From Pseudomonas fluorescens (lineage in GTDB: Bacteria; Pseudomonadota; Gammaproteobacteria; Pseudomonadales; Pseudomonadaceae), in assembly GCF_002022275.1 (NCBI RefSeq), contig NZ_MSDF01000059.1, forward strand, positions 36,602 to 100,601: DNA of 64,000 bases, in the 5' to 3' direction. The translations under genes and the position numbers were made by a program. How positions within the stretch are numbered: position 1 is the stretch's first letter; every line of letters begins with the position of its first letter. Positions 23,652 to 32,451 of the stretch are shown here, in pieces. The notes beneath the pieces were generated by a model that worked only from the letters and a program-made list of their open reading frames with translations, searched no databases and was not told where the DNA came from.

Positions 23652-25006
23652 CGGGCCAGCAGCTGCAGATGCACCCGCAGGCCCAGCTCGGTATTTTCCG
23701 CCCACACGCGGCCACCCTGACGCTTCACGGCGTTGCGGGCAATGCTCAAGCCAAGGCCGAAACCGCCATCCCCGGGGCGTGATCCTTCCAGGCGGGTAAA
23801 CGGCGCGAAGATCCGCTCCAAATCCTGCTCATCAATACCCCCGCCCTGATCTTCCAGCCAGAGATGCCAATAATCACCGTCGCGGCAGCCGTCCAGCTTG
23901 ACCAGCCCGTGAGCGGGAGAGTGCCGTATGGCATTGCGCAGGATATTTTCCAGCGCCTGAGCCAGCGCGTTCAGGTTACCGCGCACCCAGCAGTCGGACG
24001 GCAACAGGCAAGGCAAACGCGACGCTGGCCAGCCACTTTCAAAGCAGGCGTTTTCTCGCAGCATGTCCCACAGCGCCTGTAGCTGAATGTCTTCATCTGG
24101 CAGCGGCGCGCGCTCGCTGTCGAGCCAGGCCAGTTGCAAACTGTCTTCTACCAAACGCTGCATGGCGTCGATTTCACGCCCCAACCGCTCACGCAATTGC
24201 CAGAGGTCATTCTCACTGTCGCAGGCCACCCGCAAACGGCTCAGCGGCGTGCGCAGCTCATGGGACATGTCACGCAGCAATTGTTGCTGCAGCACCACGG
24301 TGCCTTGTAAGCGCTCGGACATGTGGTCAAACGCCCGGCTCAGCTCGCCCAACTCGTCCTTGCGACTGGTGGCTTCGCGGGACATGCGCGTATGCAACTG
24401 GTCGGCACGCCAGGCATTGGCCTGCTCGCGCAGTTGGTTGAGAGGCATGATGAGCAGCCGATAAAGACCGATGCATAAAAACAAGGTGAACACGCCGGGA
24501 ATCACCCCATTGGTCACCATTCGCCAGAACAGCTGATAACGCCCCGGCATAAAGCGCTTCGGCAGTTCGATTACCAGGGAACCCGCGTCAGGGTCCACCG
24601 GAAACGGGATTTTCAACCACGGCAGGCCTTTGACATGCCGGCTGACCGGCCACTCCAACCCCCGCAAAAAAGTCAGACGCTGGCTTTCCTTATCACTCAA
24701 CGGCGCACTGCTGAGCGATTGCAGATCATTGCCGATCACGCCGATCCAGGTCTTTTCGCGCGTGGCCATCACCTGCAGCCAGGCGTCCACCCCGGCGCTG
24801 CCCTGGGTCGTCCACGCCAGCTCGGCACCCGCGGCATAGCCGCGCAGAATCTCGCGAGACTCTTCGGCCACGTAGGCATTCTGCTCTTCCATGTACCGGC
24901 CCCAGGACCAACTGAGCCAGATCATCAACAAACAGAAGGCAATCAGCAGGCAGGCCAGCTTCCAGAATAACGAGTGCTTGCCGGGCAGCCGTTTAAAGCC
25001 CTTCAT
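23648..25006 (-). CDS. Two-component sensor histidine kinase
   Basis: The 452-residue kinase has TM1 at about residues 13-33, a periplasmic sensor region of about 130 residues, TM2 near 165-185 (GVIPGVFTLFLCIGLYRLLI), a HAMP linker, the dimerisation box DMSHELRTPLSRLRVA with the phospho-accepting His, and the ATPase boxes N (LENILRNAIRHS), G1 (LEDQGGGI) and G2 (GGFGLGLSIARNAV). It overlaps its response regulator by 14 bp. The signal is unknown; the general form resembles RstB/EnvZ-type kinases. Confidence 0.9.
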   Translation of the reverse strand: MKGFKRLPGKHSLFWKLACLLIAFCLLMIWLSWSWGRYMEEQNAYVAEESREILRGYAAGAELAWTTQGSAGVDAWLQVMATREKTWIGVIGNDLQSLSSAPLSDKESQRLTFLRGLEWPVSRHVKGLPWLKIPFPVDPDAGSLVIELPKRFMPGRYQLFWRMVTNGVIPGVFTLFLCIGLYRLLIMPLNQLREQANAWRADQLHTRMSREATSRKDELGELSRAFDHMSERLQGTVVLQQQLLRDMSHELRTPLSRLRVACDSENDLWQLRERLGREIDAMQRLVEDSLQLAWLDSERAPLPDEDIQLQALWDMLRENACFESGWPASRLPCLLPSDCWVRGNLNALAQALENILRNAIRHSPAHGLVKLDGCRDGDYWHLWLEDQGGGIDEQDLERIFAPFTRLEGSRPGDGGFGLGLSIARNAVKRQGGRVWAENTELGLRVHLQLLAR

Positions 25007-25721
25007 CTTGGCCGCTCAGTACGTACCCTTTGCCCCACACCGTGCGCACCTCGCGCTCGTTGTAGCCGATGGCTTTGAGCTTGCGGCGAATCTGGCTGAT
25101 ATGCATGTCGAGGCTGCGGTCATGGGGGGCATAACCGCGCTGCAACACATGCTGATAAAGAAAGGCTTTGCTGAGGACTTCCTCCGTCTGGCGGTGCAAG
25201 GTCTCCAGCAGGCGGTATTCGCTGCGGGTCAGCCCGGCCCAGTGGTCCTGGTGGAATACATCGCACTGCTCATCATCAAAACGCAGCGCGCGAGCATCAT
25301 CGCGCGCGGGTAAACGGGCAGGCAGTGGGCGCCGGTCCAGGGCCACTCGGCGCAGGATGGCCTCGATGCGGACTCGCAGCTCGATCATGCTGAAGGGCTT
25401 GGGCAAGTAGTCGTCGGCGCCAAGGCGAAAACCACTGACACGGTCCGCTTCGGCGCCCAGGGCCGACATCAGGATCACCGGGATCGAATGGCTCTGACGC
25501 AAATGGGTCAGGATCGACAGCCCGTCCAGCCCCGGCAGCAGAATGTCCATCAACACTACATCGAAGGCCTGGTCACGCGCCATTTGCAAACCCTGCTGGC
25601 CATTCTGGCACCAGGTGACCTGAAAACCACAGCGCCCCAAGTGCTCATGGACATAGGCGCCCAGCACGGGGTCATCTTCGATGGTCAGGATGCTGGGTAG
25701 GCCAATTGCTGCGGGATTCAT
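24993..25721 (-). CDS. OmpR-family response regulator
   Basis: The product has 242 residues from the ATG at 25721 (a TTG four codons upstream is possible). The receiver domain has the acidic pair IEDD, the phospho-acceptor in VVLMDILLPGLDG, then VILMSALG and the conserved Lys in DDYLPKPFS. The C-terminal winged helix contains LTRSEYRLLETL, SKAFLYQHVLQRG, DRSLDMHISQIRRKL and VRTVWGKGYVL. It is cotranscribed with the downstream kinase and divergent from gacS across about 200 bp. Confidence 0.9.
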   Translation of the reverse strand: MNPAAIGLPSILTIEDDPVLGAYVHEHLGRCGFQVTWCQNGQQGLQMARDQAFDVVLMDILLPGLDGLSILTHLRQSHSIPVILMSALGAEADRVSGFRLGADDYLPKPFSMIELRVRIEAILRRVALDRRPLPARLPARDDARALRFDDEQCDVFHQDHWAGLTRSEYRLLETLHRQTEEVLSKAFLYQHVLQRGYAPHDRSLDMHISQIRRKLKAIGYNEREVRTVWGKGYVLSGQDEGL

Positions 25722-25926
25722 TAGCGTCTGCAAGTCATTCTCAATGGCTGATTATTCAAGATTAAACGGCCGCAGGCAATCGCCAGCCGGCGGCCAATGG
25801 CCGGAAGATTGCGGCACGTCATCAATTTGCAAGATTCTGAAGCCAGCAAATGGCTACACTGCGCAGGTGGCGCGGGCCGGATGCCCGTGCGGATAATTGA
25901 TAACAGTGTGGTAGCAGGAGAGTGGC

Positions 25927-28680
25927 GTGCTTAGAAGAATGGGGATAAAAGGCCGCGTACTGTTGCTGACCTTATTACCGACCAGCCTGATGGCCTTGTT
26001 GTTGGGGGGCTATTTCACCTGGATGCAGCTGTCGGAGTTGCAGACCCAGTTGCTGCAACGCGGCGAAATGATTGCCGAGCAATTGGCGCCGCTGGTAGCG
26101 CCTGCCCTGAGCGTCAAAAATACCGACTTGCTTGAGCGTATCGCCACCCAGTCCCTGGAGCAGCCGGACGTGCGCGCCGTGTCGTTCCTCGCGCCGGACC
26201 GCTCGCCCCTGGCCCACGCCGGCCCGACCATGCTCAACCAGGCGCCCGTGGGCAACAGCTCGCACCTGCTGCAGCGCACTGGCAATGACGCCACGCGCTA
26301 CCTGCTGCCGGTATTCGGACGCCATCGCAACCTCGCCGGTGAACTGATTCCCGACGAAGCCGACCGCCTGCTGGGCTGGGTCGAGGTGGAACTGTCCCAC
26401 AACGGCATGCTGCTGCGCGGCTACCGCAGCCTGTTCGCCAGTCTGCTGTTGATCGCCATCGGCCTGATCTGCACCGCCGCGCTGGCGCTGCGCATCAGCC
26501 GCACGATCAATTCGCCGATCGGCCAGATCAAGCAAGCCGTCGCCCAGCTCAAGGACGGCAACCTCGAAACCCGCCTGCCGCCCTTGGGTAGCCAGGAGCT
26601 GGACCAGTTGGCCTCGGGCATCAACCGCATGGCCGAAACCCTGCAAAATGCCCAGGAAGAATTGCAGCACAGCATCGACCAGGCCACCGAAGACGTGCGC
26701 CAGAACCTGGAAACCATCGAAATCCAGAACATCGAGCTGGACCTGGCGCGCAAGGAAGCCCTGGAGGCCAGCCGCATCAAGTCCGAGTTCCTGGCCAACA
26801 TGAGCCATGAAATCCGCACCCCGCTCAACGGCATCCTCGGTTTCACCCACCTGCTGCAAAAAAGCGAGCTGTCGCCGCGTCAGCTGGATTACCTGGGCAC
26901 CATCGAAAAGTCCGCCGACAACTTGCTGGGCATCATCAACGAGATCCTCGACTTCTCGAAAATCGAGGCCGGCAAGCTGGTGCTCGATAGCGTGCCGTTC
27001 AACCTGCGCGATTTGCTGCAAGACACCCTGACCATCCTCGCCCCCGCCGCCCATGCCAAGCAGCTCGAACTGGTCAGCCTGGTGTACCGCGACACCCCGC
27101 TGGCGCTGGTGGGCGACCCGCTGCGCCTCAAACAGATCCTGACCAACCTGATCAGCAACGCGATCAAGTTCACCCGCGAAGGCACTATCGTCGCCCGGGC
27201 GATGGTTGAGGACGAGGAGGAAGACAGCGTTCAACTGCGCATCAGCGTGCAAGACACCGGCATCGGCTTGTCCAACCAGGACGTGCGCGCACTGTTCCAA
27301 GCGTTCAGCCAGGCAGACAATTCGCTGTCGCGCCAACCCGGCGGCACCGGGTTGGGGCTGGTCATATCCAAACGCTTGATCGAGCAGATGGGCGGCGAGA
27401 TCGGCGTGGACAGCACGCCGGGCGAAGGCTCGGAATTCTGGATCAGCCTGAGCCTGCCCAAAACCCGCGACGACGTTGACGACCTGCCCTCCGCGCCGCT
27501 GCTCGGCCGTCGCGTGGCAGTACTGGAAAACCACGAACTGGCGCGCCAGGCCCTGCAACATCAGTTGGAAGACTGCGGCCTGGAAGTCACCCCGTTCAAT
27601 ACCCTCGAAAGCCTGACCAATGGCATCACCAGCGCCCATCAGACCGAACAGGCGATTGACCTGGCGGTACTCGGCGTCACCGCCAATGACATACCGCCCG
27701 AACGCCTCAACCAACACCTGTGGGACCTCGAACACCTGGGCTGCAAGGTGCTGGTGCTGTGCCCGACCACCGAGCAGATGCTGTTCAACCAATCGGTGCC
27801 CAACCCTAACAGCCAGTTGCAGGCCAAACCTGCGTGTACACGCAAGTTGCGCCGCGCCCTCGCCGACCTGATCAGCCCGCGCCCGCTGCGCAACGAGCCT
27901 GGCGAGCCCCTGTCCAGCCGGGCACCGCGCGTGTTGTGCGTGGACGATAACCCGGCCAACCTGCTGCTGGTGCAAACCCTGCTTGAAGACATGGGCGCCA
28001 AGGTGCATGCCGTGGAAAGTGGCTATGCCGCCATTGATGCGGTCAAGCAGGAAACCTTCGACCTGGTGCTGATGGACGTGCAGATGCCCGGCATGGACGG
28101 TCGCCAAAGCACCGAAGCGATCCGCCAATGGGAAAGCGAGCGCCACGGCACACCGCTACCGGTGGTGGCCCTCACCGCCCACGCCATGGCGAACGAGAAA
28201 CGCGCATTGCTGCAAAGCGGCATGGACGATTACCTGACCAAACCGATCAGCGAGCGGCAATTGGCTCAGGTGGTACTGAAATGGACCGGCCTGGCCCTGC
28301 GCAATCAAGGCCCGGAGCGCAACACCGATAATCTGGGGCCTGGCGTGAAACTGTTGGTGCTGGACCACGAAGAAGGTCTGCGCCTGGCTGCCAACAAGTC
28401 CGACCTGGCCGCCGATATGCTCGCCATGTTGCTGGCCTCGCTGGAAGCTGACCGTCAGGCCATCACCATCGCCCGCGAAGCCAAGGACAACAACGCGCTG
28501 ATCGAACGCGTACACCGCCTGCACGGCGCCACCCGCTACTGTGGCGTGCCGCAATTGCGCGCCGCCTGCCAACGCGCCGAGACGCTGCTCAAGCAGGACG
28601 ACGCCAAGGCCATGGCGGCGCTGGATGAACTGGACATGGCGATAGCCCGGCTGGCCAGTGAGGCACGGGTCAACGCGTAG
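25927..28680 (+). CDS. gacS: Hybrid sensor histidine kinase GacS (BarA)
   Basis: This 917-residue unorthodox kinase phosphorylates GacA and so controls the rsm small RNAs and secondary metabolism. Visible parts: TM1 (about residues 12-30), periplasmic region, TM2 (about 168-188), HAMP, a coiled coil, NMSHEIRTP with His294, the ATPase domain (NLISNAIKFT, DTGIGL, GGTGLGLVISKRL), a degenerate region, a receiver with Asp717 in VLMDVQMPG, and an Hpt domain with His863 in RVHRLHG. These three positions equal the published GacS phosphorelay residues. The start is a GTG preceded by AGGAGAGTGGC. Intact, so no phase-variation lesion is visible. ldhA follows, as in other pseudomonads. Confidence 0.97.
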   Translation: MLRRMGIKGRVLLLTLLPTSLMALLLGGYFTWMQLSELQTQLLQRGEMIAEQLAPLVAPALSVKNTDLLERIATQSLEQPDVRAVSFLAPDRSPLAHAGPTMLNQAPVGNSSHLLQRTGNDATRYLLPVFGRHRNLAGELIPDEADRLLGWVEVELSHNGMLLRGYRSLFASLLLIAIGLICTAALALRISRTINSPIGQIKQAVAQLKDGNLETRLPPLGSQELDQLASGINRMAETLQNAQEELQHSIDQATEDVRQNLETIEIQNIELDLARKEALEASRIKSEFLANMSHEIRTPLNGILGFTHLLQKSELSPRQLDYLGTIEKSADNLLGIINEILDFSKIEAGKLVLDSVPFNLRDLLQDTLTILAPAAHAKQLELVSLVYRDTPLALVGDPLRLKQILTNLISNAIKFTREGTIVARAMVEDEEEDSVQLRISVQDTGIGLSNQDVRALFQAFSQADNSLSRQPGGTGLGLVISKRLIEQMGGEIGVDSTPGEGSEFWISLSLPKTRDDVDDLPSAPLLGRRVAVLENHELARQALQHQLEDCGLEVTPFNTLESLTNGITSAHQTEQAIDLAVLGVTANDIPPERLNQHLWDLEHLGCKVLVLCPTTEQMLFNQSVPNPNSQLQAKPACTRKLRRALADLISPRPLRNEPGEPLSSRAPRVLCVDDNPANLLLVQTLLEDMGAKVHAVESGYAAIDAVKQETFDLVLMDVQMPGMDGRQSTEAIRQWESERHGTPLPVVALTAHAMANEKRALLQSGMDDYLTKPISERQLAQVVLKWTGLALRNQGPERNTDNLGPGVKLLVLDHEEGLRLAANKSDLAADMLAMLLASLEADRQAITIAREAKDNNALIERVHRLHGATRYCGVPQLRAACQRAETLLKQDDAKAMAALDELDMAIARLASEARVNA

Positions 28681-28683
28681 ACT

Positions 28684-28715
28684 TTCTGTAGGGAATGGTT
28701 TTCTGTAGGGAATGG
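28684..28715 (+). repeat. Tandem 15-nt repeat after gacS
   Basis: TTCTGTAGGGAATGG occurs at 28684-28698 and again at 28701-28715, immediately before a REPIN-type palindrome. It looks like a fragment of the palindrome's own flank duplicated by slippage. Confidence 0.6.
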
Positions 28716-28722
28716 GCTTTTT

Positions 28723-28811
28723 CTGTGGGAGCTGGCTTGCCTGCGATGCAGACGACTCGGTATGCCTGTCAAACCGAGGCGAGGCTATCGCAGGCAAGCC
28801 AGCTCCCACAG
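28723..28811. repeat. REPIN-type palindrome between gacS and ldhA
   Basis: Two inverted 25-nt arms (CTGTGGGAGCTGGC... and ...GCCAGCTCCCACAG) are separated by about 39 nt. The same arm class recurs at 32858, 36039 and 50950. It is extragenic, as usual for these elements. Confidence 0.85.
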
Positions 28812-28850
28812 GGTGATGGGTTTATTTCAGTGAGTGCAGGGAGCTTTTTG

Positions 28851-29840
28851 ATGCGCGTCATTCTTTTCAGCAGTCAGACCTACGACCGCGACAGCTTTCT
28901 CGGCGAGCCGCTACCGGCGGGTGTGGAGCTGCACTTCCAGCCCGCCCGCCTCAACCTCGACACCGCGGCCCTGGCCGAACACCACGAGGTGGTCTGCGCG
29001 TTTATCAACGACGACCTCAGCGCCCCGGTGCTGGAACAGCTGGCGAAAGGCGGTACCCGCCTGATTGCCTTGCGCTCGGCCGGTTACAACCATGTCGACC
29101 TGGCCGCCGCCAAACGTCTGGGCCTGAGTATCGTGCGTGTTCCGGCTTACTCGCCCCACGCCGTCGCCGAACATGCCGTCGCACTGATCCTCGCCCTCAA
29201 CCGCCGCCTGCACCGCGCCTACAACCGCACCCGTGACGGCGATTTCAGCCTGCATGGCCTCACCGGCTTCGACCTGGTGGGCAAGACCGTCGGCGTAGTC
29301 GGCACCGGGCAGATCGGCGCGACGTTCGCCAACATCATGGCCGGTTTCGGCTGCCGGTTGCTCGCACATGACCCCTTTCCCAACCCGCAGGTCGAGGCGC
29401 TTGGCGGCCGCTACGTGGGCCTGCCCGAGCTGCTGGCCCAGGCGCAGATCATCAGCCTGCACTGCCCGCTGACTGACGACAGCAAACACCTGATCAACGC
29501 CGAGTCTCTGGCCCATATGCAGCCCGGCGCGATGTTGATCAATACCGGGCGCGGCGGGTTGGTCGACACGCCCGCGCTGATCGAAGCCCTCAAGAACGGC
29601 CAGCTCGGCTATCTGGGGCTGGATGTGTATGAGGAAGAAGCGCAGCTGTTTTTCGAGGACCGTTCCGACCTGCCCCTGCAGGATGACGTGCTCGCGCGCC
29701 TGCTGACCTTCCCCAACGTGATCATCACCGCGCACCAGGCCTTCCTCACCCGCGAGGCCCTGGCAGCGATTGCCGGCACCACCCTGGCGAACATTGCCGC
29801 GTGGGCAGAGGGCCAGCCGCACAACCTCGTCGAAGGATGA
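28851..29840 (+). CDS. ldhA: D-lactate dehydrogenase / 2-hydroxyacid dehydrogenase LdhA
   Basis: The 329-residue NAD-dependent enzyme interconverts pyruvate and D-lactate. The Rossmann motif VGVVGTGQIGATFA lies at about residues 147-160. Catalytic residues are in LINTGRGGLVDT (Arg), YLGLDVYEEE (Glu) and VIITAHQAFLT (His). The YEEEAQLFFEDRS segment is typical of LdhA rather than other family members. The start at 28851 is the first Met matching the family (MRVILFSSQTYD); an upstream in-frame extension runs through the REPIN and is discarded. Confidence 0.93.
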   Translation: MRVILFSSQTYDRDSFLGEPLPAGVELHFQPARLNLDTAALAEHHEVVCAFINDDLSAPVLEQLAKGGTRLIALRSAGYNHVDLAAAKRLGLSIVRVPAYSPHAVAEHAVALILALNRRLHRAYNRTRDGDFSLHGLTGFDLVGKTVGVVGTGQIGATFANIMAGFGCRLLAHDPFPNPQVEALGGRYVGLPELLAQAQIISLHCPLTDDSKHLINAESLAHMQPGAMLINTGRGGLVDTPALIEALKNGQLGYLGLDVYEEEAQLFFEDRSDLPLQDDVLARLLTFPNVIITAHQAFLTREALAAIAGTTLANIAAWAEGQPHNLVEG

Positions 29841-29911
29841 TCAGCGGTCACATACAGCGCTCATGATGAGCCGGCACCCGTGATAGGATGCCGCGCCTAT
29901 TTGGAGGATCC

Positions 29912-30352
29912 ATGGCCGAACACGATTTCCGCTTCAGCTTGCTGAGCCCGCAACACACCCTCATCGAATGCCGCGCCCTGGTGCCGGGCCGTTACCAGAT
30001 CACCGGCAATGGGGGTTCGATCAAGCATGGCGACGTACTGATCGTCACTCTGCGCGGCAGTAAAACCCTGTCGATGCGCCTGACCGTCGAAGGTGATGCG
30101 CGCTACTCCATCCGCCCGGCGGGCCAGTGGGTCGCCATGGCCCAGGGGCCGAAGTTCGGCGAGTTGGAGATTCACACCTGGAAAGTTAACTGCGACAGCT
30201 GCGACACCGTGCTCGACTTTGAATTTGCGGTGGAAACCAAGCTGAGCAAAGAGCCGCTGCAACCGGCCGCCAATGCGCGCATCAAGGAATTGGGCTGGGC
30301 CACCGCAGGCGACAAGCACCGCTGCCCGAAATGCCAGCAGGCCGGGCAATGA
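29912..30352 (+). CDS. Conserved hypothetical protein with a split zinc-ribbon
   Basis: The 146-residue soluble protein is mostly beta-rich (RYQITGNGGSIKHGDVLIVTLRG). It has two Cys pairs, CDSC near residue 91 and CPKC near 140, which could bind one zinc. I recognise no named family. TTGGAGG precedes the ATG by six bases. Its stop overlaps the start of the META-domain lipoprotein by 4 bp, so the two are cotranslated. Confidence 0.75.
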   Translation: MAEHDFRFSLLSPQHTLIECRALVPGRYQITGNGGSIKHGDVLIVTLRGSKTLSMRLTVEGDARYSIRPAGQWVAMAQGPKFGELEIHTWKVNCDSCDTVLDFEFAVETKLSKEPLQPAANARIKELGWATAGDKHRCPKCQQAGQ

Positions 30353-30753
30353 AAGGCCTGCTCGTGCTGGCCACCGTCGGGGTTGGCCTGACTGGTTGTG
30401 CGGGCGATGCGGTGAAGCTGGAGCAGGATCACAGCTACGTGGTGGAATGGATTGGCGAGCGACCGCTGATGGATTACGCGCACCTGACCGTCACCCTCGG
30501 CGCTGACGGCCGTGCCTACGGCAATGGCGGTTGCAACCACTGGTTTGCGCCCTACACCGTCGAGGGCGACAAGCTCAGCTTCGGCAAGGTCGGCAGCACC
30601 CGCAAACTCTGCGCCGAGGCCCTGATGGAGCAGGAACAGCGCTTCTTCCAGGCCCTGCAAGGTGTCGAGCGTTGGGACATTTCGCCGATTGAGCAGGCGC
30701 GCTTCTGGCCGGCCGAAGGCAAGCCGATTCGCCTGTGGCTTGAAGAAGGCTGA
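30349..30753 (+). CDS. META domain (HslJ-like) lipoprotein
   Basis: The 134-residue protein has a short signal with lipobox LTGC (Cys at residue 17). The mature part has the META/HslJ pattern: a GRAYGNGGCNHWFAPY core (about residues 56-72), LSFGKVGSTRKLC and a paired cysteine, then EQRFFQALQGVERW. HslJ-type proteins are heat- or stress-linked outer-membrane lipoproteins of unclear mechanism. Translationally coupled to the upstream gene. Confidence 0.85.
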   Translation: MKGLLVLATVGVGLTGCAGDAVKLEQDHSYVVEWIGERPLMDYAHLTVTLGADGRAYGNGGCNHWFAPYTVEGDKLSFGKVGSTRKLCAEALMEQEQRFFQALQGVERWDISPIEQARFWPAEGKPIRLWLEEG

Positions 30754-30780
30754 CAGTACCAACTTCAGGATTGAGCGAGG

Positions 30781-30895
30781 TCAAAATGTGGGAGCGGGCT
30801 TGCTCGCGAATGCGGTGGATCAGTCATAGATGTGTTGTCTGATCCGGCGCTTTCGCGAGCAAGTCGAATCGTCGCACCGCCGCTCCCACATTGGT
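30781..30895. repeat. REPIN-type palindrome with an interrupted right arm
   Basis: The left arm (TGTGGGAGCGGGCTTGCTCGCGAA) is intact. In the right arm TTCGCGAGCAAG is separated from CCGCTCCCACAT by a 16-nt segment (TCGAATCGTCGCACCG). The first 46 nt are identical to 58421-58466. Confidence 0.8.
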
Positions 30896-30909
30896 TTTGT
30901 GTTGTTGCT

Positions 30910-31371
30910 TTAACCGCGCAAGGCCTTGAGCTTGGCCAGCACGCCTTCCGCCGTCTGCTCACCCATCAACTGCTCACGCACCTTGCCCTTGTCATCAATG
31001 ATGTAGGTCACCGGCAGCGCCTCACTGCGCGGAATATCGAAAATCTCTTCCGGGTTCTGCGCCAGCACAGTGAACTTGATCCCCAGTTTCTCACTGGCGG
31101 CCTTGAGTTCTTCACCCTGCACATTATCGAAGTTGACCCCGAACACGCCCACATTCTGCCCTTTCAGCTGTTCGGCCAGCGCATTCAGCTCGGGAATCTC
31201 CGTGCGGCACGGGCCACACCATTCGGCCCAGTAATTGACCACCACCCACTGTTTGTCCAAGCGCTCGGCCTCTACTTTCTTGCCATTTTGGTCAACGCCG
31301 TAATCGTTACCGCAGCCGCTGAGCAGCAGGGTTGTGATGATCGCCAATGCACCGATCAGTCGACTTGTCAT
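30910..31371 (-). CDS. TlpA-family thiol-disulfide oxidoreductase lipoprotein
   Basis: The 153-residue protein has a signal with lipobox LSGC (Cys at about 20) and a thioredoxin fold carrying YWAEWCGPC (about 48-56) and the cis-Pro in ALPVTYIID. It is therefore a membrane-anchored periplasmic thiol-disulfide exchange protein, probably a reductase. It is a single-gene unit between two plus-strand genes. The substrate is not known; cytochrome c maturation is one possibility for the family. Confidence 0.9.
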   Translation of the reverse strand: MTSRLIGALAIITTLLLSGCGNDYGVDQNGKKVEAERLDKQWVVVNYWAEWCGPCRTEIPELNALAEQLKGQNVGVFGVNFDNVQGEELKAASEKLGIKFTVLAQNPEEIFDIPRSEALPVTYIIDDKGKVREQLMGEQTAEGVLAKLKALRG

Positions 31372-31486
31372 GGGGTAATCCTTCGTAAAAATGAACGTTG
31401 GCTGCGACCTGTCGCCTCTTACGGTTTAAGGACGGGGCGCAGCCCGGGTAGAATACCCGCCACCTTACGCAAGATGCGACCCGCAC

Positions 31487-31840
31487 ATGACCGATCTGAC
31501 GCTTTATCACAACCCGCGCTGCTCGAAATCCCGCGGTGCGCTCGAACTGCTCGAAGCCCGCGGCCTCACGCCAACCGTGGTGCGCTACCTGGAAACCCCG
31601 CTGACCGCCGCGCAGTTAAAGGCCCTGCTCGGCAAACTCGGCATCAGCGCGCGCCAACTGTTGCGCACCGGTGAAGACGAATACAAAGCCCTCAACCTGG
31701 CGGACGCCAGCCTCAGCGAAGCGCAACTCATCGCTGCCATTGCTGAACATCCCAAGCTGATGGAGCGCCCGATCCTGGAAACTGCCAGCAAAGCCATCAT
31801 CGGCCGCCCGCCGGAAAACGTGCTGGAGATTCTGCCGTGA
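31487..31840 (+). CDS. arsC: Arsenate reductase, glutaredoxin type (ArsC)
   Basis: The 117-residue thioredoxin-fold protein has the active-site Cys in YHNPRCSKSRGALELL (Cys12). It carries the ArsC continuation VRYLETP, LGISARQLLRTGEDEYKAL and ERPILE near residue 93 with the conserved Arg. It is not in an ars operon; it overlaps wrbA by 4 bp, the usual chromosomal arrangement in Pseudomonas, so the physiological role may be general thiol chemistry rather than arsenic resistance. Confidence 0.9.
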   Translation: MTDLTLYHNPRCSKSRGALELLEARGLTPTVVRYLETPLTAAQLKALLGKLGISARQLLRTGEDEYKALNLADASLSEAQLIAAIAEHPKLMERPILETASKAIIGRPPENVLEILP

Positions 31841-32451
31841 GTACGCCCTATGTGCTGGTGTTGTATTACAGCCGCAACGGCTCGGTGAGCGAAATGGCGC
31901 GTCAGATTGCGCGCGGCATCGAGCAGGCCGGACTGGAAGCGCGCCTGCGCACGGTGCCGGCGATTTCCACCGAGTGCGAGGCCGTGGCGCCGAGCATCCC
32001 GGACGAAGGGGCGCTGTACGCCAGCCTCGACGACCTGAAAAACTGCTCGGCCCTGGCGCTCGGCAGCCCGACGCGCTTCGGCAACATGGCCGCGCCGCTC
32101 AAGTACTTTATCGACGGCACCAGCAACCTGTGGCTCACGGGCGCCCTCGTTGGCAAGCCGGCCGGGGTGTTCACCTCGACTGCCAGCCTGCACGGCGGCC
32201 AGGAAACCACGCTGATGTCGATGCTGCTGCCACTGCTGCACCACGGCATGCTGATCACCGGCCTGCCTTACAGCGAACAGGCCTTGCTCGACACCCAAGG
32301 CGGCGGCACGCCGTATGGCGCCAGCCACCACGCGGGGCCGGATGGCAAGCGCATGCTGGATCAACATGAAATCGCCCTGTGCCGGGCCCTGGGCCTGCGC
32401 CTGGCGAAAACCGCGATCCTGCTGGAGAACGGCCGTGGCCAGGAAGCCTAA
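31837..32451 (+). CDS. wrbA: NAD(P)H:quinone oxidoreductase WrbA
   Basis: The 204-residue flavodoxin-fold enzyme carries YYSRNGSVSEMA (FMN phosphate loop, about residues 10-21), LGSPTRFGNMAAPLKYFID near 78 and FTSTASLHGGQETTLMSMLLPLLHHGM near 112, which is the WrbA signature. It performs two-electron reduction of quinones. The start is GTG (31837), overlapping the arsC stop. Confidence 0.93.
   Translation: MSTPYVLVLYYSRNGSVSEMARQIARGIEQAGLEARLRTVPAISTECEAVAPSIPDEGALYASLDDLKNCSALALGSPTRFGNMAAPLKYFIDGTSNLWLTGALVGKPAGVFTSTASLHGGQETTLMSMLLPLLHHGMLITGLPYSEQALLDTQGGGTPYGASHHAGPDGKRMLDQHEIALCRALGLRLAKTAILLENGRGQEA

Noticed and set aside
25975..28146. 723-codon minus-strand frame across gacS
   Set aside because: Shadow frame. 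The plus frame has all GacS phosphorelay residues at their exact positions.
28684..28811. CRISPR-like repeat spacing
   Set aside because: The repeats here and elsewhere are inverted REP arms in pairs, not regularly spaced direct repeats, and no cas genes are present.
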